This document shows positions 17,206-27,031 of a stretch of DNA of 64,000 nt, piece by piece; positions within the stretch are counted from its first letter, which is position 1; the number at the start of each line of letters is the position of its first letter. The notes beneath the pieces are model-generated. The model ran no database searches. It saw nothing but the letters and a program-made list of their open reading frames with translations, and was not told the origin of the DNA. The stretch covers positions 62,001 through 126,000 of the forward strand of contig NZ_NOIN01000001.1 of the NCBI RefSeq assembly GCF_014596565.1, in the 5' to 3' direction. A program made the position numbers and the translations under genes. Source of the DNA: Pseudomonas sp. PSB18. Lineage in GTDB: Bacteria; Pseudomonadota; Gammaproteobacteria; Pseudomonadales; Pseudomonadaceae.

Positions 17206-18423
17206 ATGCAGACAACCTTGAGTGAAGAGGCTCGCCAACTGCCCCGCGCCGAAGAAGCCGAAAGCATCCTGCGCACGTGCGTGCACTGCGGTTTCTGCAA
17301 TGCCACCTGCCCGACCTACCAATTGCTCGGCGATGAGCTGGATGGCCCGCGGGGGCGGATCTATCTGATCAAGCAAGTGCTCGAAGGCAACCCGGTCACG
17401 GCGAAGACCCAGCAACACCTGGACCGCTGCCTGTCGTGCCGCAACTGCGAAACCACCTGCCCCTCCGGGGTCGACTACCACAACCTGCTGGACATTGGCC
17501 GCGCCGTGGTCGATGCGGCGGTCGAACGGCCTCTCGGCCAGCGCCTGTTGCGCGAGGGGTTGCGAGCGGTCGTGCCCAACCCCAGCATGTTCAAGGGCCT
17601 GGTCCTCGGCGGCCGGGTGTTTCGTCCATGGCTGCCCGACACCCTGCGCGGCAAGTTACCTCGGCATGTCCCTGCCGCCAAACCGCGACCGGTGACCCGC
17701 CATACCCGGCAGGTGCTCATGCTCGAAGGCTGCGTGCAACCGAGCCTGTCGCCCAATACCAACGCGGCCGCCGCCCGGGTCCTGGATCGACTGGGGATCA
17801 GTGTGACGCCCGTTGCCGAAGCCGGCTGCTGCGGTGCCGTGGACTATCACCTGGACGCCCAGGCCGTGGGCCTGGACCGTGCCCGTCGCAACATCGATGC
17901 GTGGTGGCCGAGCATCGCGAACGGTGCCGAAGCCATCGTGCAAACCGCCAGCGGTTGTGGCGCGTTCATCAAGGATTACGGGCACTTGCTCGGCAGCGAT
18001 CCGGCCTACGCCGAAAAGGCGAAAAAGGTCAGCGCCCTGGCCAAGGACCTGGTTGAAGTACTGCGCGAAGAGCCACTGGAAAAACTGAGCATCCACAGCG
18101 ACCAGCGCCTGGCCTTCCACTGCCCCTGCACCTTGCAGCATGCGCAGAAACTGGGCGGCGCCGTTGAGGCGGTGCTGACGAAGCTGGGTTTCAACCTCAC
18201 GCAGGTTCCCGACAGTCACCTGTGCTGCGGCTCGGCGGGCACCTATTCGATCACCCAACCCGAACTGTCCCGGCAACTGCGCGACAACAAACTCAACGCC
18301 CTGGAAAGCGGGCGCCCCGACGTGATTGTTACTGCCAATATCGGCTGCCAGTCCCATCTCGACGGTGCAGGCCGGACCCCGGTCCGGCACTGGATCGAGT
18401 GGGTCGAAGCCGCCTTGCCTTAA
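17206..18423 (+). CDS. glcF: glycolate oxidase iron-sulfur subunit GlcF
   Basis: 405 residues. Two 4Fe-4S ferredoxin motifs lie at the N-terminus: Cys25/28/31/35 (CVHCGFCNATC) and Cys75/78/81/85 (CLSCRNCETTC). Two CCG-type cysteine-rich domains follow (EAGCCGAVDYH and SHLCCGSAGTY), typical of GlcF/LutA-type electron-transfer subunits. It relays electrons from GlcD/GlcE flavins to the quinone pool. ATG 17206 was chosen because it begins with the conserved MQTTLSEEAR start and lies directly after glcE; the much longer open frame upstream overlaps glcE and is not real. Confidence 0.97.
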   Translation: MQTTLSEEARQLPRAEEAESILRTCVHCGFCNATCPTYQLLGDELDGPRGRIYLIKQVLEGNPVTAKTQQHLDRCLSCRNCETTCPSGVDYHNLLDIGRAVVDAAVERPLGQRLLREGLRAVVPNPSMFKGLVLGGRVFRPWLPDTLRGKLPRHVPAAKPRPVTRHTRQVLMLEGCVQPSLSPNTNAAAARVLDRLGISVTPVAEAGCCGAVDYHLDAQAVGLDRARRNIDAWWPSIANGAEAIVQTASGCGAFIKDYGHLLGSDPAYAEKAKKVSALAKDLVEVLREEPLEKLSIHSDQRLAFHCPCTLQHAQKLGGAVEAVLTKLGFNLTQVPDSHLCCGSAGTYSITQPELSRQLRDNKLNALESGRPDVIVTANIGCQSHLDGAGRTPVRHWIEWVEAALP

Positions 18424-18439
18424 ACCTCTGGAGCCTCCC

Positions 18440-18841
18440 ATGAAAAGCAAAGCCGTACTCGGCCAGAACGAAGTCAGCCGGATCCTCTCGGCCGCCCGCG
18501 ATGAAGCGAACAGCAACCAGTGGGCCGTCGCCATCGTGATTGTCGATGATGGCGGTCACCCGCTGGCCCTGGAACGCCTCGACGGCTGCGCGCCCATCGG
18601 TGCCTATATCGCCACTGAGAAAGCCCGCACCTCGGCCCTCGGCCGGCGCGAATCCAAAGGCTATGAAGAGATGGTCAACGGTGGACGCCAGGCCTTTTTG
18701 TCCGCGCCGCTGTTGACGTCCCTGGAGGGCGGCGTGCCGATCATTGTCGACGGTCAGGTGATCGGCGCCGTGGGCGTGTCCGGGGTCAAGGCCGAGCAGG
18801 ACGCCCAGGTCGCCAAAGCCGGCGCGCAAGGCCTGAACTGA
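18440..18841 (+). CDS. glcG: GlcG/HbpS family heme-binding-like protein
   Basis: 133 residues. Small GlcG/HbpS-family protein, encoded in glc operons; the role in glycolate oxidation is not established and some relatives bind heme or cobalamin. The family hallmarks are visible: [20 protein letters not shown] (about 31-50), [14 protein letters not shown], and the C-terminal [19 protein letters not shown]. It starts at ATG 18440 with a GGAGCC site 16 bp after glcF and is followed by glcB after 49 bp. Confidence 0.93.
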   Translation: MKSKAVLGQNEVSRILSAARDEANSNQWAVAIVIVDDGGHPLALERLDGCAPIGAYIATEKARTSALGRRESKGYEEMVNGGRQAFLSAPLLTSLEGGVPIIVDGQVIGAVGVSGVKAEQDAQVAKAGAQGLN

Positions 18842-18890
18842 AGTGGGCGGTCTGCGCCCCGTTGGAAACCCGAGTGATGGAGAGATCCCA

Positions 18891-21071
18891 GTGACTGATT
18901 TCGTCAACTGCCAAGGCCTAAAGGTGGCCCCCGTCCTGCAACGCTTCGTTGATTGCGACGTACTGCCCGGAACCGGCCTGGCCCCGCAAGCGTTCTGGAC
19001 CGGCTTCGCCGCACTGGTGCATGAACTGGCACCGATCAACCGCGCACTCCTGGCTGAACGTGATCGCCTTCAAAGCGAGCTGGACACCTGGCACGGCGCT
19101 CACCCGGGACCGGTGGCGGACATGTCGGCGTACCGCGACTTCCTGACCCGCATCGGTTACCTGCAACCGCAACCCGATAACGTCAAGGTCGGCACCGACC
19201 ACGTCGATACGGAAATCAGCGTGCAGGCGGGGCCGCAACTGGTGGTGCCGGCCGCCAACGCTCGCTATGCGTTGAATGCCGCCAATGCCCGCTGGGGGTC
19301 GCTGTACGACGCGCTGTACGGCACCGATGTGATTGCCAACGACGGCGGGGCCGAGCCGGGACGGACCTACAACCCGGTGCGCGGTGCGAAAGTCATTGCA
19401 TTCGCCCGTGGCTTTCTCGATCAGGCGTTCCCTTTGAGCAGCGGCTCCCACGCCGGGGTGATGCGTTACCAGATCGACAGCGGAACATTGCAAGCCATAC
19501 TGGAAGACGGCCGCCAAACCGGCCTGGCGAACCCCGGGCAGTACATCGGCTATCAAGGTTCGCTCACCGAGCCTGCGGCCATCCTGTTGAAGAATAACGA
19601 TCTGCACGTGGAGATCCAGATCGACCGGCAGAGCGTCATCGGCAAGACCGACGCCGCCGGCGTCAAGGACCTGCTGATCGAGGCGGCCCTTTCGACCATC
19701 ATCGATTGCGAGGACTCGGTGGCGGCGGTCGACGCCGATGACAAGGTCCAGGTGTACCGCAACTGGCTGGGCCTGATGAAGGGTGATCTCAAGGAGGACC
19801 TGGAGAAGAACGGCCGCCTCCTCACCCGCTCCCTGAACCCGGACCGCGAGTACACGACGGCCGATGGACGCACGCTGACGTTGCACGGGCGCTCGTTACT
19901 GTTCATTCGCAACGTCGGGCACCTGATGACCAACCCCGCCATCCTCGACAGGGACGGACTGGAAATCCCGGAAGGGATTCTCGATGGCGTCATCACCAGC
20001 CTGATCGCCCTGCATGACCTGCAACGCCGCGGCAACTCCCGCACCGGCAGTGTCTACATCGTCAAGCCGAAGATGCACGGACCCGCCGAAGTGTCCTTCG
20101 CCGACCAATTGTTTAGCCGCATCGAGGACCTGCTCAAGCTCGAACGTCACACGCTGAAAATGGGCATCATGGACGAAGAACGCCGCACCAGTGTCAACCT
20201 CAAGGCCTGCATCGCGGCGGCAGCCGAACGGGTGGCCTTCATAAACACCGGTTTCCTGGATCGCACCGGCGATGAGATGCACACCGCCATGCAGGCCGGC
20301 GCGATGCTACGTAAGGGTGATATGAAAAGTACGCCGTGGATCGACGCCTATGAGCGCAACAACGTACTCGTCGGCCTCGATTGCAACCTGCGCGGCCGGG
20401 CGCAGATCGGCAAGGGCATGTGGGCGATGCCGGACCGCATGCGCGACATGCTCGAACAGAAGATCGCCCATCCGCAAGCAGGTGCGAACACCGCCTGGGT
20501 GCCCTCGCCCACCGCCGCGACACTGCACGCGCTGCATTACCATCAAGTCAGTGTGCGACAGGTGCAAACGGCGCTGGAAGACGTCGATCTGGATGGGCTC
20601 AGCCAGGCGCTGCTGGAAGGCCTGCTAAGCGTCCCTGTGTCAGCCGACAGGCCGTGGTCGGCGGAGGACATTCGCCAGGAAGTCGAGAACAACGCGCAAG
20701 GCCTGCTGGGGTATGTGGTGCGCTGGGTCGAACATGGGATCGGCTGTTCGAAGGTGCCGGATATCCATGACGTGGGACTGATGGAAGACCGGGCGACGCT
20801 ACGCATCTCCAGCCAGCACATGGCGAACTGGCTGCGCCATGGGGTGATCACTCGGGACGAGACCCTGGACATCCTGCAACGCATGGCGCGGGTGGTGGAT
20901 GAGCAGAACAAGGGCGATCCGCTCTACAAGCCGATGGCGCCCGAGTTCGGACAATCACTCGCCTTCCAAGCCGCCTGCGCCCTGGTATTCGAAGGCTGCG
21001 ACCAGCCCAACGGTTATACCGAGCAGCTGCTGCACAGGTTCAGGCAGACGTTCAAGCGAACCGGGCGGTAA
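18891..21071 (+). CDS. glcB: malate synthase G
   Basis: 726 residues, the normal isoform-G length. It condenses glyoxylate with acetyl-CoA to malate, consuming the product of GlcDEF. The TIM-barrel active-site stretches [19 protein letters not shown] and [18 protein letters not shown] are intact, and the C-terminal region contains the [20 protein letters not shown] helix with the catalytic Asp. The GTG at 18891 has GGAGAG just upstream and gives the conserved [11 protein letters not shown] beginning. Last gene of the operon, followed by a strong intrinsic terminator. Confidence 0.97.
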   Translation: MTDFVNCQGLKVAPVLQRFVDCDVLPGTGLAPQAFWTGFAALVHELAPINRALLAERDRLQSELDTWHGAHPGPVADMSAYRDFLTRIGYLQPQPDNVKVGTDHVDTEISVQAGPQLVVPAANARYALNAANARWGSLYDALYGTDVIANDGGAEPGRTYNPVRGAKVIAFARGFLDQAFPLSSGSHAGVMRYQIDSGTLQAILEDGRQTGLANPGQYIGYQGSLTEPAAILLKNNDLHVEIQIDRQSVIGKTDAAGVKDLLIEAALSTIIDCEDSVAAVDADDKVQVYRNWLGLMKGDLKEDLEKNGRLLTRSLNPDREYTTADGRTLTLHGRSLLFIRNVGHLMTNPAILDRDGLEIPEGILDGVITSLIALHDLQRRGNSRTGSVYIVKPKMHGPAEVSFADQLFSRIEDLLKLERHTLKMGIMDEERRTSVNLKACIAAAAERVAFINTGFLDRTGDEMHTAMQAGAMLRKGDMKSTPWIDAYERNNVLVGLDCNLRGRAQIGKGMWAMPDRMRDMLEQKIAHPQAGANTAWVPSPTAATLHALHYHQVSVRQVQTALEDVDLDGLSQALLEGLLSVPVSADRPWSAEDIRQEVENNAQGLLGYVVRWVEHGIGCSKVPDIHDVGLMEDRATLRISSQHMANWLRHGVITRDETLDILQRMARVVDEQNKGDPLYKPMAPEFGQSLAFQAACALVFEGCDQPNGYTEQLLHRFRQTFKRTGR

Positions 21072-21083
21072 TGTCCAAGCGCA

Positions 21084-21114
21084 AGCCCGATGCCCTCCTG
21101 CATCGGGCTTTTTT
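21084..21114 (+). terminator. Rho-independent terminator of glc operon
   Basis: AGCCCGATGC at 21084-21093 pairs perfectly with GCATCGGGCT at 21100-21109 across a 6-base loop, and T's run through 21109-21114. It lies 12 bp after the glcB stop. Confidence 0.9.
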
Positions 21115-21141
21115 CTTCACCGCAAGGCACTACCGGATTGA

Positions 21142-21906
21142 TCAACCGGCCGTGACGGTCATGCCGCCGTCGGCCATGACCACCGAGCCGACGATAAAAC
21201 TTGCGCGATCCGATGCGAGAAAAGCCACGACTTCAGCGATTTCCTCCGGTTGCGCGGCGCGACCGATGGGGGCGGCTTCGCCGTGCCGGGCCAGGAAAGC
21301 CGGACCGTCATCGACCACGTCGTTGAGGATGTTGGTCACCACGTCGCCGACGCCAACGGCATTGACGCGGATGCCATGCTCGATCGCTTCGAGCGCCAGT
21401 GTGCGGGTCAGTTGAGCCAACGCGCCTTTCGATGCCGTGTAGGCGGCAATGGTGGGAAAGGCAAAATAGGAGGCATAGGACGCGATATTGACGATGGCGC
21501 CGGCCTCGTTGGGCATCATGGCCTTGACCGCCTCGCGGCAATGCAAGAAGGCTGCGGTGGCATTGACCGCCTGGATGCGCTCCCAGTCTTCACGGGTCAT
21601 GTCGATCACCCGTTTGTTGATGATGATCCCGGCGTTGTTGACCAGAATGTCCAGACGACCGAACTGTTCCACGGCCAATCCCACCGCGCGCTCGGCGGCG
21701 CCGTCCTCGGTGATGTCGGCCACCAGCGGCACCAGCCCTGGGCGGGCGAGCTCTTCGACGGCCGGGTTGCGGTCTTCGGCGACGACCTGGGCTCCGCGGG
21801 CATGCAGCAACAGTGCGATCGCCTTGCCGATGCCACTGGCGGCGCCGGTGACCAGTGCGACCTTGCCTTCGACTTCGTTGGGTAGAGCGTGCTTGATATC
21901 AGTCAT
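21142..21906 (-). CDS. SDR family oxidoreductase
   Basis: 254 residues, a classical SDR. Cofactor motif TGAASGIG (about 20-27), NNAG (about 89-92), catalytic Ser/Tyr/Lys with YTASK near 156-160, and C-terminal ADGG. NAD(P)-dependent oxidation or reduction of an unknown alcohol or ketone in the cytoplasm. ATG 21906 follows a GGAGAA site; the longer frame runs back into the divergent LysR gene. It is divergent from the LysR gene at 22097, its probable regulator. Confidence 0.92.
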   Translation of the reverse strand: MTDIKHALPNEVEGKVALVTGAASGIGKAIALLLHARGAQVVAEDRNPAVEELARPGLVPLVADITEDGAAERAVGLAVEQFGRLDILVNNAGIIINKRVIDMTREDWERIQAVNATAAFLHCREAVKAMMPNEAGAIVNIASYASYFAFPTIAAYTASKGALAQLTRTLALEAIEHGIRVNAVGVGDVVTNILNDVVDDGPAFLARHGEAAPIGRAAQPEEIAEVVAFLASDRASFIVGSVVMADGGMTVTAG

Positions 21907-22096
21907 GATGTTCTCCTGCGTTGCGAGCCGAGGAGACATTCGCCGGCTCAGCGCCCACGGGGCGCGGTCGTTATCGACGGCTTCACTGTCTCGCAACGGG
22001 GAGCGCCAGGCTTTCGCAGGTTTGCCGAGGCTGTCGGGGTTTTGCGCTTGTCCGAAAAATCCGGATAACATCCATGAAACGTTCGAGCGATTAGCA

Positions 22097-23002
22097 ATGA
22101 TTTCAGACCCAGGCACGCCTACCCTAGACCAGCTACGCGTATTCCTGACCGTGGTCGATGTCGGCAGCTTCGCCGGCGCGGCGCGCAAACTGCATCGGGC
22201 CACTTCCGTGGTGAGCTATTCGATCGCCAACCTGGAGATGCAGCTCGGCGTCAGCCTGTTCGACCGCAAGACCACCCGCAAACCGCAACTGACCGACGCC
22301 GGGCGCACCGTGCTGGCCGAAGCACGCACCATCTACAACGGTATCGACGGCCTGCGGGCCAAGGTTCGCGGGCTGCTGCACGGCCTTGAAGCCGAAGTGC
22401 ACCTGGTACTGGATGTGATGCTGCCCAGTGAACGGATGGTCGACGCGCTCAAGGCGTTTCGCGAGCAGTTCCCGACCGTGTCGCTGCACTTGCATATCGA
22501 GGCCCTGGGCGGCGTGACGCAGCGGGTGTTCGACCGCATGGCCACGCTGGGCGTGAGCGGCCCGCTGACCAATAGCCTCGACGGCATCGAGCGTATCGGC
22601 GTGGGCAAGGTGGCCTTGATACCGGTCGCTGCACCCGATCACCCATTGGCACAACCGGGGCCGCATGCGCCGGGTACCGGGCGCTCCCATGTGCAGTTGG
22701 TCCTCACTGACCGCTCCCGTCTGACCGAAGATCAAGAGTTCGCAGTGGTCGGCACCCGTACCTGGCGATTGGCGGATCTGGGTGCCAAGCACATGTTGCT
22801 TCGCGAAGGCATCGGTTGGGGCAACATGCCCATCGACCGGGTGCGCGACGACCTGGCCAGCGGCCGACTGGTGCGTCTCGAACTGCCTGACTGCGTTGGC
22901 GGGGATTATGCCTTTGACGCCATCTACCGGACGGACATGCCACCCGGGCCTGCGACCCGCTGGCTGATCGAGCGCTTCAAGGCCCAGGCAACTGCCCTCT
23001 GA
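22097..23002 (+). CDS. LysR family transcriptional regulator
   Basis: 301 residues. The N-terminal helix-turn-helix reads SFAGAARKLHRATSVVSYSIANLE, and an effector-binding domain occupies the remainder. ATG 22097 is the first start consistent with a standard LysR N-terminus; the frame upstream runs through the divergent SDR gene. The 190-bp spacer to that gene contains TCCG/CGGA near 22050-22066 that may be part of a LysR site. Followed after 37 bp by an AraC gene on the same strand. Confidence 0.9.
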   Translation: MISDPGTPTLDQLRVFLTVVDVGSFAGAARKLHRATSVVSYSIANLEMQLGVSLFDRKTTRKPQLTDAGRTVLAEARTIYNGIDGLRAKVRGLLHGLEAEVHLVLDVMLPSERMVDALKAFREQFPTVSLHLHIEALGGVTQRVFDRMATLGVSGPLTNSLDGIERIGVGKVALIPVAAPDHPLAQPGPHAPGTGRSHVQLVLTDRSRLTEDQEFAVVGTRTWRLADLGAKHMLLREGIGWGNMPIDRVRDDLASGRLVRLELPDCVGGDYAFDAIYRTDMPPGPATRWLIERFKAQATAL

Positions 23003-23039
23003 AGACTTGATCAAGCCGAACCTGTCCAAGGAGCCTCCT

Positions 23040-23972
23040 GTGCATCCACCTGAACATGACGACCTGGCAGCCAGCGACACCCCGCGGATCATGGCCGAGT
23101 CGATGCCCCATCACCTGCCAGGAACAGCACAGGCGTTGCCATCGCATCCGCACTTGCAGGATGTGGTCGTTCAGTTGTTCAGCCATCACAGCCTTGTCGA
23201 ACCGATACAGGTACCTGCCGTCGTGGAGCCGCTGCTGGTGTGGGTGCTGGCAGGTAAGGCCAGGGTCGAGGAACGCGCGCTCAACGGCGCATGGGAAGCC
23301 ACCACCGTGAAGGCCGGCGACTTTTTTCTCACCCATACTCAAGAGCCCTACGAGATGCGCTGGCAAACCCTCGAGGGCGACACCTTCGAAGTGATGCACT
23401 TGTACCTAGGCCTGTCGCTGATCGACCAGGCTGCCCGCGATCTCCTGGGCGAGCAGTCCGCGCCCGTAAGCTTCCTGGACATCTCCGGCGCCCGGGATGA
23501 GCGGGTACACTTCATTCTCGATCAGCTGCGCATCGAACTCATCGAAGAACGCCAGCCCAGCCCGCTGTTCGTTCACAGTCTGGCCCAGGCGCTGGCCGTG
23601 CACTTGCTCCGTCGCTACCCCGCTCCACACGGCAGCCAGAGACGCGGCAGCGCATTGCAAGCGTACAAGTTGCGCCGTGTGCTGACGGCAATGAACCAGG
23701 GCCTGGCCGATGAGTTCAATCTGGCGCAACTGGCCCGGATCGCCGAATTGAGCGAGTACCACTTCAGCCGGGTATTCAAGCGCGCGACCGGATTGTCGCC
23801 CTCGCAGTACTTCATCCGCGTGCGGATGAGTCGCGCCCGGCACCTGTTGCTGGAAACCGACCGCAGTATCATCGACATCGGGCTGGAGGTCGGTTATTCC
23901 AGCCCAAGCCATTTCTCCCAGGTGTTTCGTCGCGAGGTGGGCGTCACGCCCAGCGCTTACCGCCAGACGTGA
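23040..23972 (+). CDS. AraC family transcriptional regulator
   Basis: 310 residues from GTG 23040, which has AAGGAG six bases upstream. A cupin-like N-terminal sensor (about 40-140, with AGDFFLTHTQEPYEMRWQ) precedes a C-terminal pair of AraC helix-turn-helix motifs (about 215-305: FNLAQLARIAELSEYHFSRVFK and SIIDIGLEVGYSSPSHFSQVF). It sits between the LysR gene and a convergent quinone-reductase-like gene; the target is not evident. Confidence 0.9.
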   Translation: MHPPEHDDLAASDTPRIMAESMPHHLPGTAQALPSHPHLQDVVVQLFSHHSLVEPIQVPAVVEPLLVWVLAGKARVEERALNGAWEATTVKAGDFFLTHTQEPYEMRWQTLEGDTFEVMHLYLGLSLIDQAARDLLGEQSAPVSFLDISGARDERVHFILDQLRIELIEERQPSPLFVHSLAQALAVHLLRRYPAPHGSQRRGSALQAYKLRRVLTAMNQGLADEFNLAQLARIAELSEYHFSRVFKRATGLSPSQYFIRVRMSRARHLLLETDRSIIDIGLEVGYSSPSHFSQVFRREVGVTPSAYRQT

Positions 23973-24001
23973 GATGCTCTGTCCAGGGAAAATCCCCGAT
24001 G

Positions 24002-24027
24002 AAAAAAGCCGGGCTTCCGCCCGGCTT
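24002..24027 (-). terminator. Intrinsic terminator of the quinone-reductase-like gene
   Basis: AAGCCGGGC (24006-24014) and GCCCGGCTT (24019-24027) form a 9-bp stem with a TTCC loop. On the minus strand it is followed by a U-run (A's at 24002-24007), so it terminates the gene ending at 24049 and may also work weakly for the AraC gene on the other strand. Confidence 0.85.
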
Positions 24028-24048
24028 GGTTCGCTACCGATTCCCGGC

Positions 24049-24972
24049 TTACCGACGGGCGTCGAGCACCAGCTTGCCACGGATATGCCGGTCCTGGCTC
24101 TTGCGCAGTGCGTCTTGCGCCTGGGACAACGGCAGCACTTCGACCTCGATCACCAGCTCGCCGGTTTCGAACAGCGCGGCGATCTCCTGAAGCTGCGCGC
24201 CATCGGAGCGCGTGGCGAAATGCTTGCCGGTCGCCCCAACAGCCTCGGCCCGCCTGGCATCCGGTGGGCTCACCGGGGACACCAGCACACCGCCGGGTTT
24301 CAATACCGACCAGGAGCGTTCCTGGGTATCGCCACCGACCAGGTCCAGCACCACATCGACCGGCTCGACCGCGGCCTCGAATGCCGTCTGGTTGTAATCG
24401 ATCACCTGCGTGGCGCCCAACTTGAGCAAGTAGTCACGGTTGCGCGCCGAGGCGGTGGCGATAACGGTCGCACCCGCAATACGCGCCATCTGCACCGCCA
24501 TGCTACCGACGCCACCCGCAGCGCCGTGGATCAGCACCCGTTGGCCGGCCTTGATCTGCCCGTGCTCATGCAGGGCCTGCCATGCGGTCAACGCGACGGC
24601 CGGGACACCACCGGCGTGCAACGCTGACAGCCGCTCGGGCCGATGCGCGAGACGGTCCGCACTGGCGACAACCTCAGTAGAGTACCCACCCACGATATTG
24701 ATAAAACCGAACACCTCATCGCCGACGGCGAAGCCCGTGACGTGTTCCCCTATGGCCGCCACACGACCGGCTACCTCGACGCCAGGGGTGTAGGGCAACT
24801 GCAGCGGAATGAAAGCTTTCATGGCGCCGGAAAGGATCTTCCAGTCAATCGGATTCACCCCGCTACCGGCCACCTCGATCAGCACCTCACCCTGGCCTGG
24901 CACTGGTGAAGGAAGCTCCTCGAACGACAAACCTTCGACCTGCCCATATTGCGCTACGCGAATCGTTTTCAT
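24049..24972 (-). CDS. NADP-dependent zinc-type alcohol dehydrogenase/quinone oxidoreductase family protein
   Basis: 307 residues. Medium-chain dehydrogenase/reductase of the zeta-crystallin/quinone reductase type, without the structural-zinc cysteines. GroES-like domain (GSGVNPIDWKILSG near 32-45; TPGVEVAGRV near 62-71) followed by a Rossmann domain with the NADPH motif HGAAGGVGSMAVQMA near 148-162. Cytoplasmic reduction of quinones or enones is the likely reaction. It lies 47 bp after a DoxX gene on the same strand, so the two are probably co-transcribed, which fits an electrophile or quinone stress response. Confidence 0.92.
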   Translation of the reverse strand: MKTIRVAQYGQVEGLSFEELPSPVPGQGEVLIEVAGSGVNPIDWKILSGAMKAFIPLQLPYTPGVEVAGRVAAIGEHVTGFAVGDEVFGFINIVGGYSTEVVASADRLAHRPERLSALHAGGVPAVALTAWQALHEHGQIKAGQRVLIHGAAGGVGSMAVQMARIAGATVIATASARNRDYLLKLGATQVIDYNQTAFEAAVEPVDVVLDLVGGDTQERSWSVLKPGGVLVSPVSPPDARRAEAVGATGKHFATRSDGAQLQEIAALFETGELVIEVEVLPLSQAQDALRKSQDRHIRGKLVLDARR

Positions 24973-25019
24973 ATCTCACCTCGTAAAAAGTGGCGAGCCG
25001 GCGGGAAACCGGCTTCGGG

Positions 25020-25463
25020 TCACGCGCGGCGCGCGTCCAGGCTGAAACGACCGGCACCAAAGGCGACAACCTGCAACAGGCCGCCCGCCATGGCGATGTT
25101 CTTGAAGAAGTGGATGAACTGGTTCTGGTCCCCCAGTTGGTTGTGGAACGCCAACGCGGTGGCGACGCTGAACAAGGCCAGCCCGGCCGCGACCAGACGC
25201 GTGCGGTAGCCCAGGATCAGCGCGATCCCCCCACCCACTTCCACCAGGATGGCGATGGCCAGCGCCAGGCTCGGGAACGGCAAGCCGACCGATTCGATGT
25301 AGGCGATCATGCCGGCCGACGCACCGATCTTGGAGACGCCAGAGAGCAGGAAGATGGCGCTCAACAGGATACGCCCGGAGAGCGCAACCGATGAAGACAG
25401 TGTGCTGGCGGAGCCGATGGCAGTGTTGGCAAGGGTGCTGGACGACAGGTTGGAATGAGTCAT
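25020..25463 (-). CDS. DoxX family membrane protein
   Basis: 147 residues with four hydrophobic helices. The LSGRILLSAIFLLSGVSKIG opening and the later AILVEVGGGIALILGYRTRLVA segment are typical of DoxX/YphA-like proteins. Such proteins accompany oxidoreductases in redox or thiol stress; the biochemical activity is unclear. ATG 25463 has AGAGGAAA in front. It is followed by the quinone-reductase-like gene and faces another DoxX gene across a palindrome-bearing spacer. Confidence 0.9.
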   Translation of the reverse strand: MTHSNLSSSTLANTAIGSASTLSSSVALSGRILLSAIFLLSGVSKIGASAGMIAYIESVGLPFPSLALAIAILVEVGGGIALILGYRTRLVAAGLALFSVATALAFHNQLGDQNQFIHFFKNIAMAGGLLQVVAFGAGRFSLDARRA

Positions 25464-25547
25464 GGCGATTTCCTCTGGAAGGGCCCACCACCTTGGTGAA
25501 CCGCAATGAGGGAAATTCTGCGGGTAATTCACTTATCTAAAAAGACG

Positions 25548-25566
25548 CCTAATTTCGATTATTAGG
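25548..25566. promoter_or_regulatory. Palindrome in DoxX/DoxX divergent spacer
   Basis: CCTAAT (25548-25553) and ATTAGG (25561-25566) are separated by 7 bases in the AT-rich, 309-bp spacer (25464-25772) between two divergent DoxX genes. This is a plausible operator for a regulator encoded elsewhere. Nothing else was recognised in this spacer. Confidence 0.4.
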
Positions 25567-25772
25567 TTTCATAAAATAGAAAAGCTTGAACCCTATCGAA
25601 GGGTTATGGCTTTGCGTTGTACGCAGAACTGGAGCCGGCCGATTGTTGTTCTGCCTTGAATTCACATGGCAACTTCACAGGATTTATCTCTTCGCCCCAA
25701 ACAAGAAAAATGCCCGCAAGCCCGCCCAGGTACCCCGGTTCCTAGTCATCCGCCGCTGCGCAAGGATTTCCC

Positions 25773-26249
25773 ATGACACGCGAAACCCCATCGTCATTAC
25801 GCTCCGCCCTGACCATGCTGAGCGCACGAGCCACGGATCTCGAATCTTATCTGTACGCCTTGCTGCGCACCGTCTTCGCTGTCGTGTTATTGACCCACGG
25901 ACTCCCCAAGGCACTGGGAACCTCCCACGGCTCGATGGCCGACCCCATGGCCGCTTCGATCAACCTCATCCAGAACGTGATGGGGCTGCCTTTTGCTGCG
26001 CAACTCGCTTTTCTGGTCATGCTGCTGGAAACAGCAGGCGCCCTTCTGTTGGCGATGGGCCTCGCCACGAGGCTGGTCGCCCTGCTTATTGCCCTTCAAA
26101 TGCTTGCCATCAGCTATGCGCTGGGACCGACATGGCCCTGGATAGACCGGGGCATCGAGTTTCCGGTGTTGATGGGGTTTCTGGCGCTCTACATCGTCGC
26201 GCGCGGCGGTGGAGCGTATTCGGTGGATGCACGCCTGGGACGGTACTGA
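25773..26249 (+). CDS. DoxX family membrane protein
   Basis: 158 residues, four predicted helices: AVVLLTHGLPKALG (helix 1 end), LAFLVMLLETAGALLLAMGLATRLVALLIALQM, and a C-terminal GGAYSVDARLG that matches the SLDAR ending of the divergent DoxX protein at 25020. Inner membrane. Relatives are annotated as DoxX or terminal-quinol-oxidase-like subunits; a specific function is unproven. AGGA precedes the ATG. It is monocistronic in this window. Confidence 0.88.
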   Translation: MTRETPSSLRSALTMLSARATDLESYLYALLRTVFAVVLLTHGLPKALGTSHGSMADPMAASINLIQNVMGLPFAAQLAFLVMLLETAGALLLAMGLATRLVALLIALQMLAISYALGPTWPWIDRGIEFPVLMGFLALYIVARGGGAYSVDARLGRY

Positions 26250-26413
26250 CTTCATTTAAGGCTTGGGTAGGCATGTCCGTGGCCGCGCAGGCACAGTCCG
26301 GGATAGGCTGGCACAAATTGGGACAGCCTATGCAATACCCTTGCGGCCGGTGCAACAGGAATAGCCCCGCTTAGCCATAATCTGGCGGGGCGAACCAGAA
26401 AAACAAAAAACTC

Positions 26414-26800
26414 TCAATTTGTAAGAGCTCGCATTATTTCGCTAACCACCGGCCTTGTATATTTCTCACTGGGGTCAGTCTCAGGCGGGTCGCTACTACG
26501 AATCCACTCACCTTGATCGAACGCTTGGTAAAGCGAGAAAGCAGGCTGAGGCATTTCGTTGGTCACACCCACCTCAACCACGGCATTTATGATCCCGTTC
26601 ATGACGCCGTCGCAAAAATCATAGAGCAAAGATCCCTGTAAATAACCTTCCGCAACCGCAACGGACAGCTCGTTCAGCACATCTTGCGGTGTAACATCAA
26701 ATTTCTCGCATGTGGCGACAAGATCACTCAGGATCAAACCCTCTGCGCCAGCTTTTATCGAAAGCTTCTCGAGCTCACTCTTGGGTAACACCCTGATCAT
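26414..26800 (-). CDS. Hypothetical protein, immunity-protein-like
   Basis: 128 residues, acidic, soluble, no signal peptide. I do not recognise a named family. The mix of short helices, aromatic residues and acidic C-terminus (DQGEWIRSSDPPETDPSEKY) resembles immunity proteins of polymorphic toxins, but no toxin gene lies upstream, so it would be an orphan. Composition is less GC-rich than its neighbours and it opens the accessory stretch running to about 29.8 kb. Treat the immunity idea as a guess. Confidence 0.65.
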   Translation of the reverse strand: MIRVLPKSELEKLSIKAGAEGLILSDLVATCEKFDVTPQDVLNELSVAVAEGYLQGSLLYDFCDGVMNGIINAVVEVGVTNEMPQPAFSLYQAFDQGEWIRSSDPPETDPSEKYTRPVVSEIMRALTN

Positions 26801-27031
26801 GAGCTTCTTCCGGTTAGGTACGAAAGTACGCTTGCATCACTCATAAGTTTTCTATCCAACAGAGTGGCCGCACAGCCGCCACATGTTCAATGCCATGCTG
26901 CAATCCGGCTTCATTGACGGTCAACTTCAAATCCAAGCAATGTCCGCTTCGAGTTAGCAGCCGTCATTCCTTGCACCAGCCAAACGGGCTGAGTACGCTC
27001 TGAAAGCGCTTATAGCCAACGGGAGGTGCAT

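Noticed and set aside
26303..26331. ATAGGCTG/CAGCCTAT inverted repeat after the second DoxX gene
   Set aside because: Long 13-base loop and no T-run; could be chance, no feature called.
26363..26390. GCCCCGC/GCGGGGC inverted repeat near the immunity-like gene
   Set aside because: Large loop and no adjacent U-run in the expected position; uncertain terminator.
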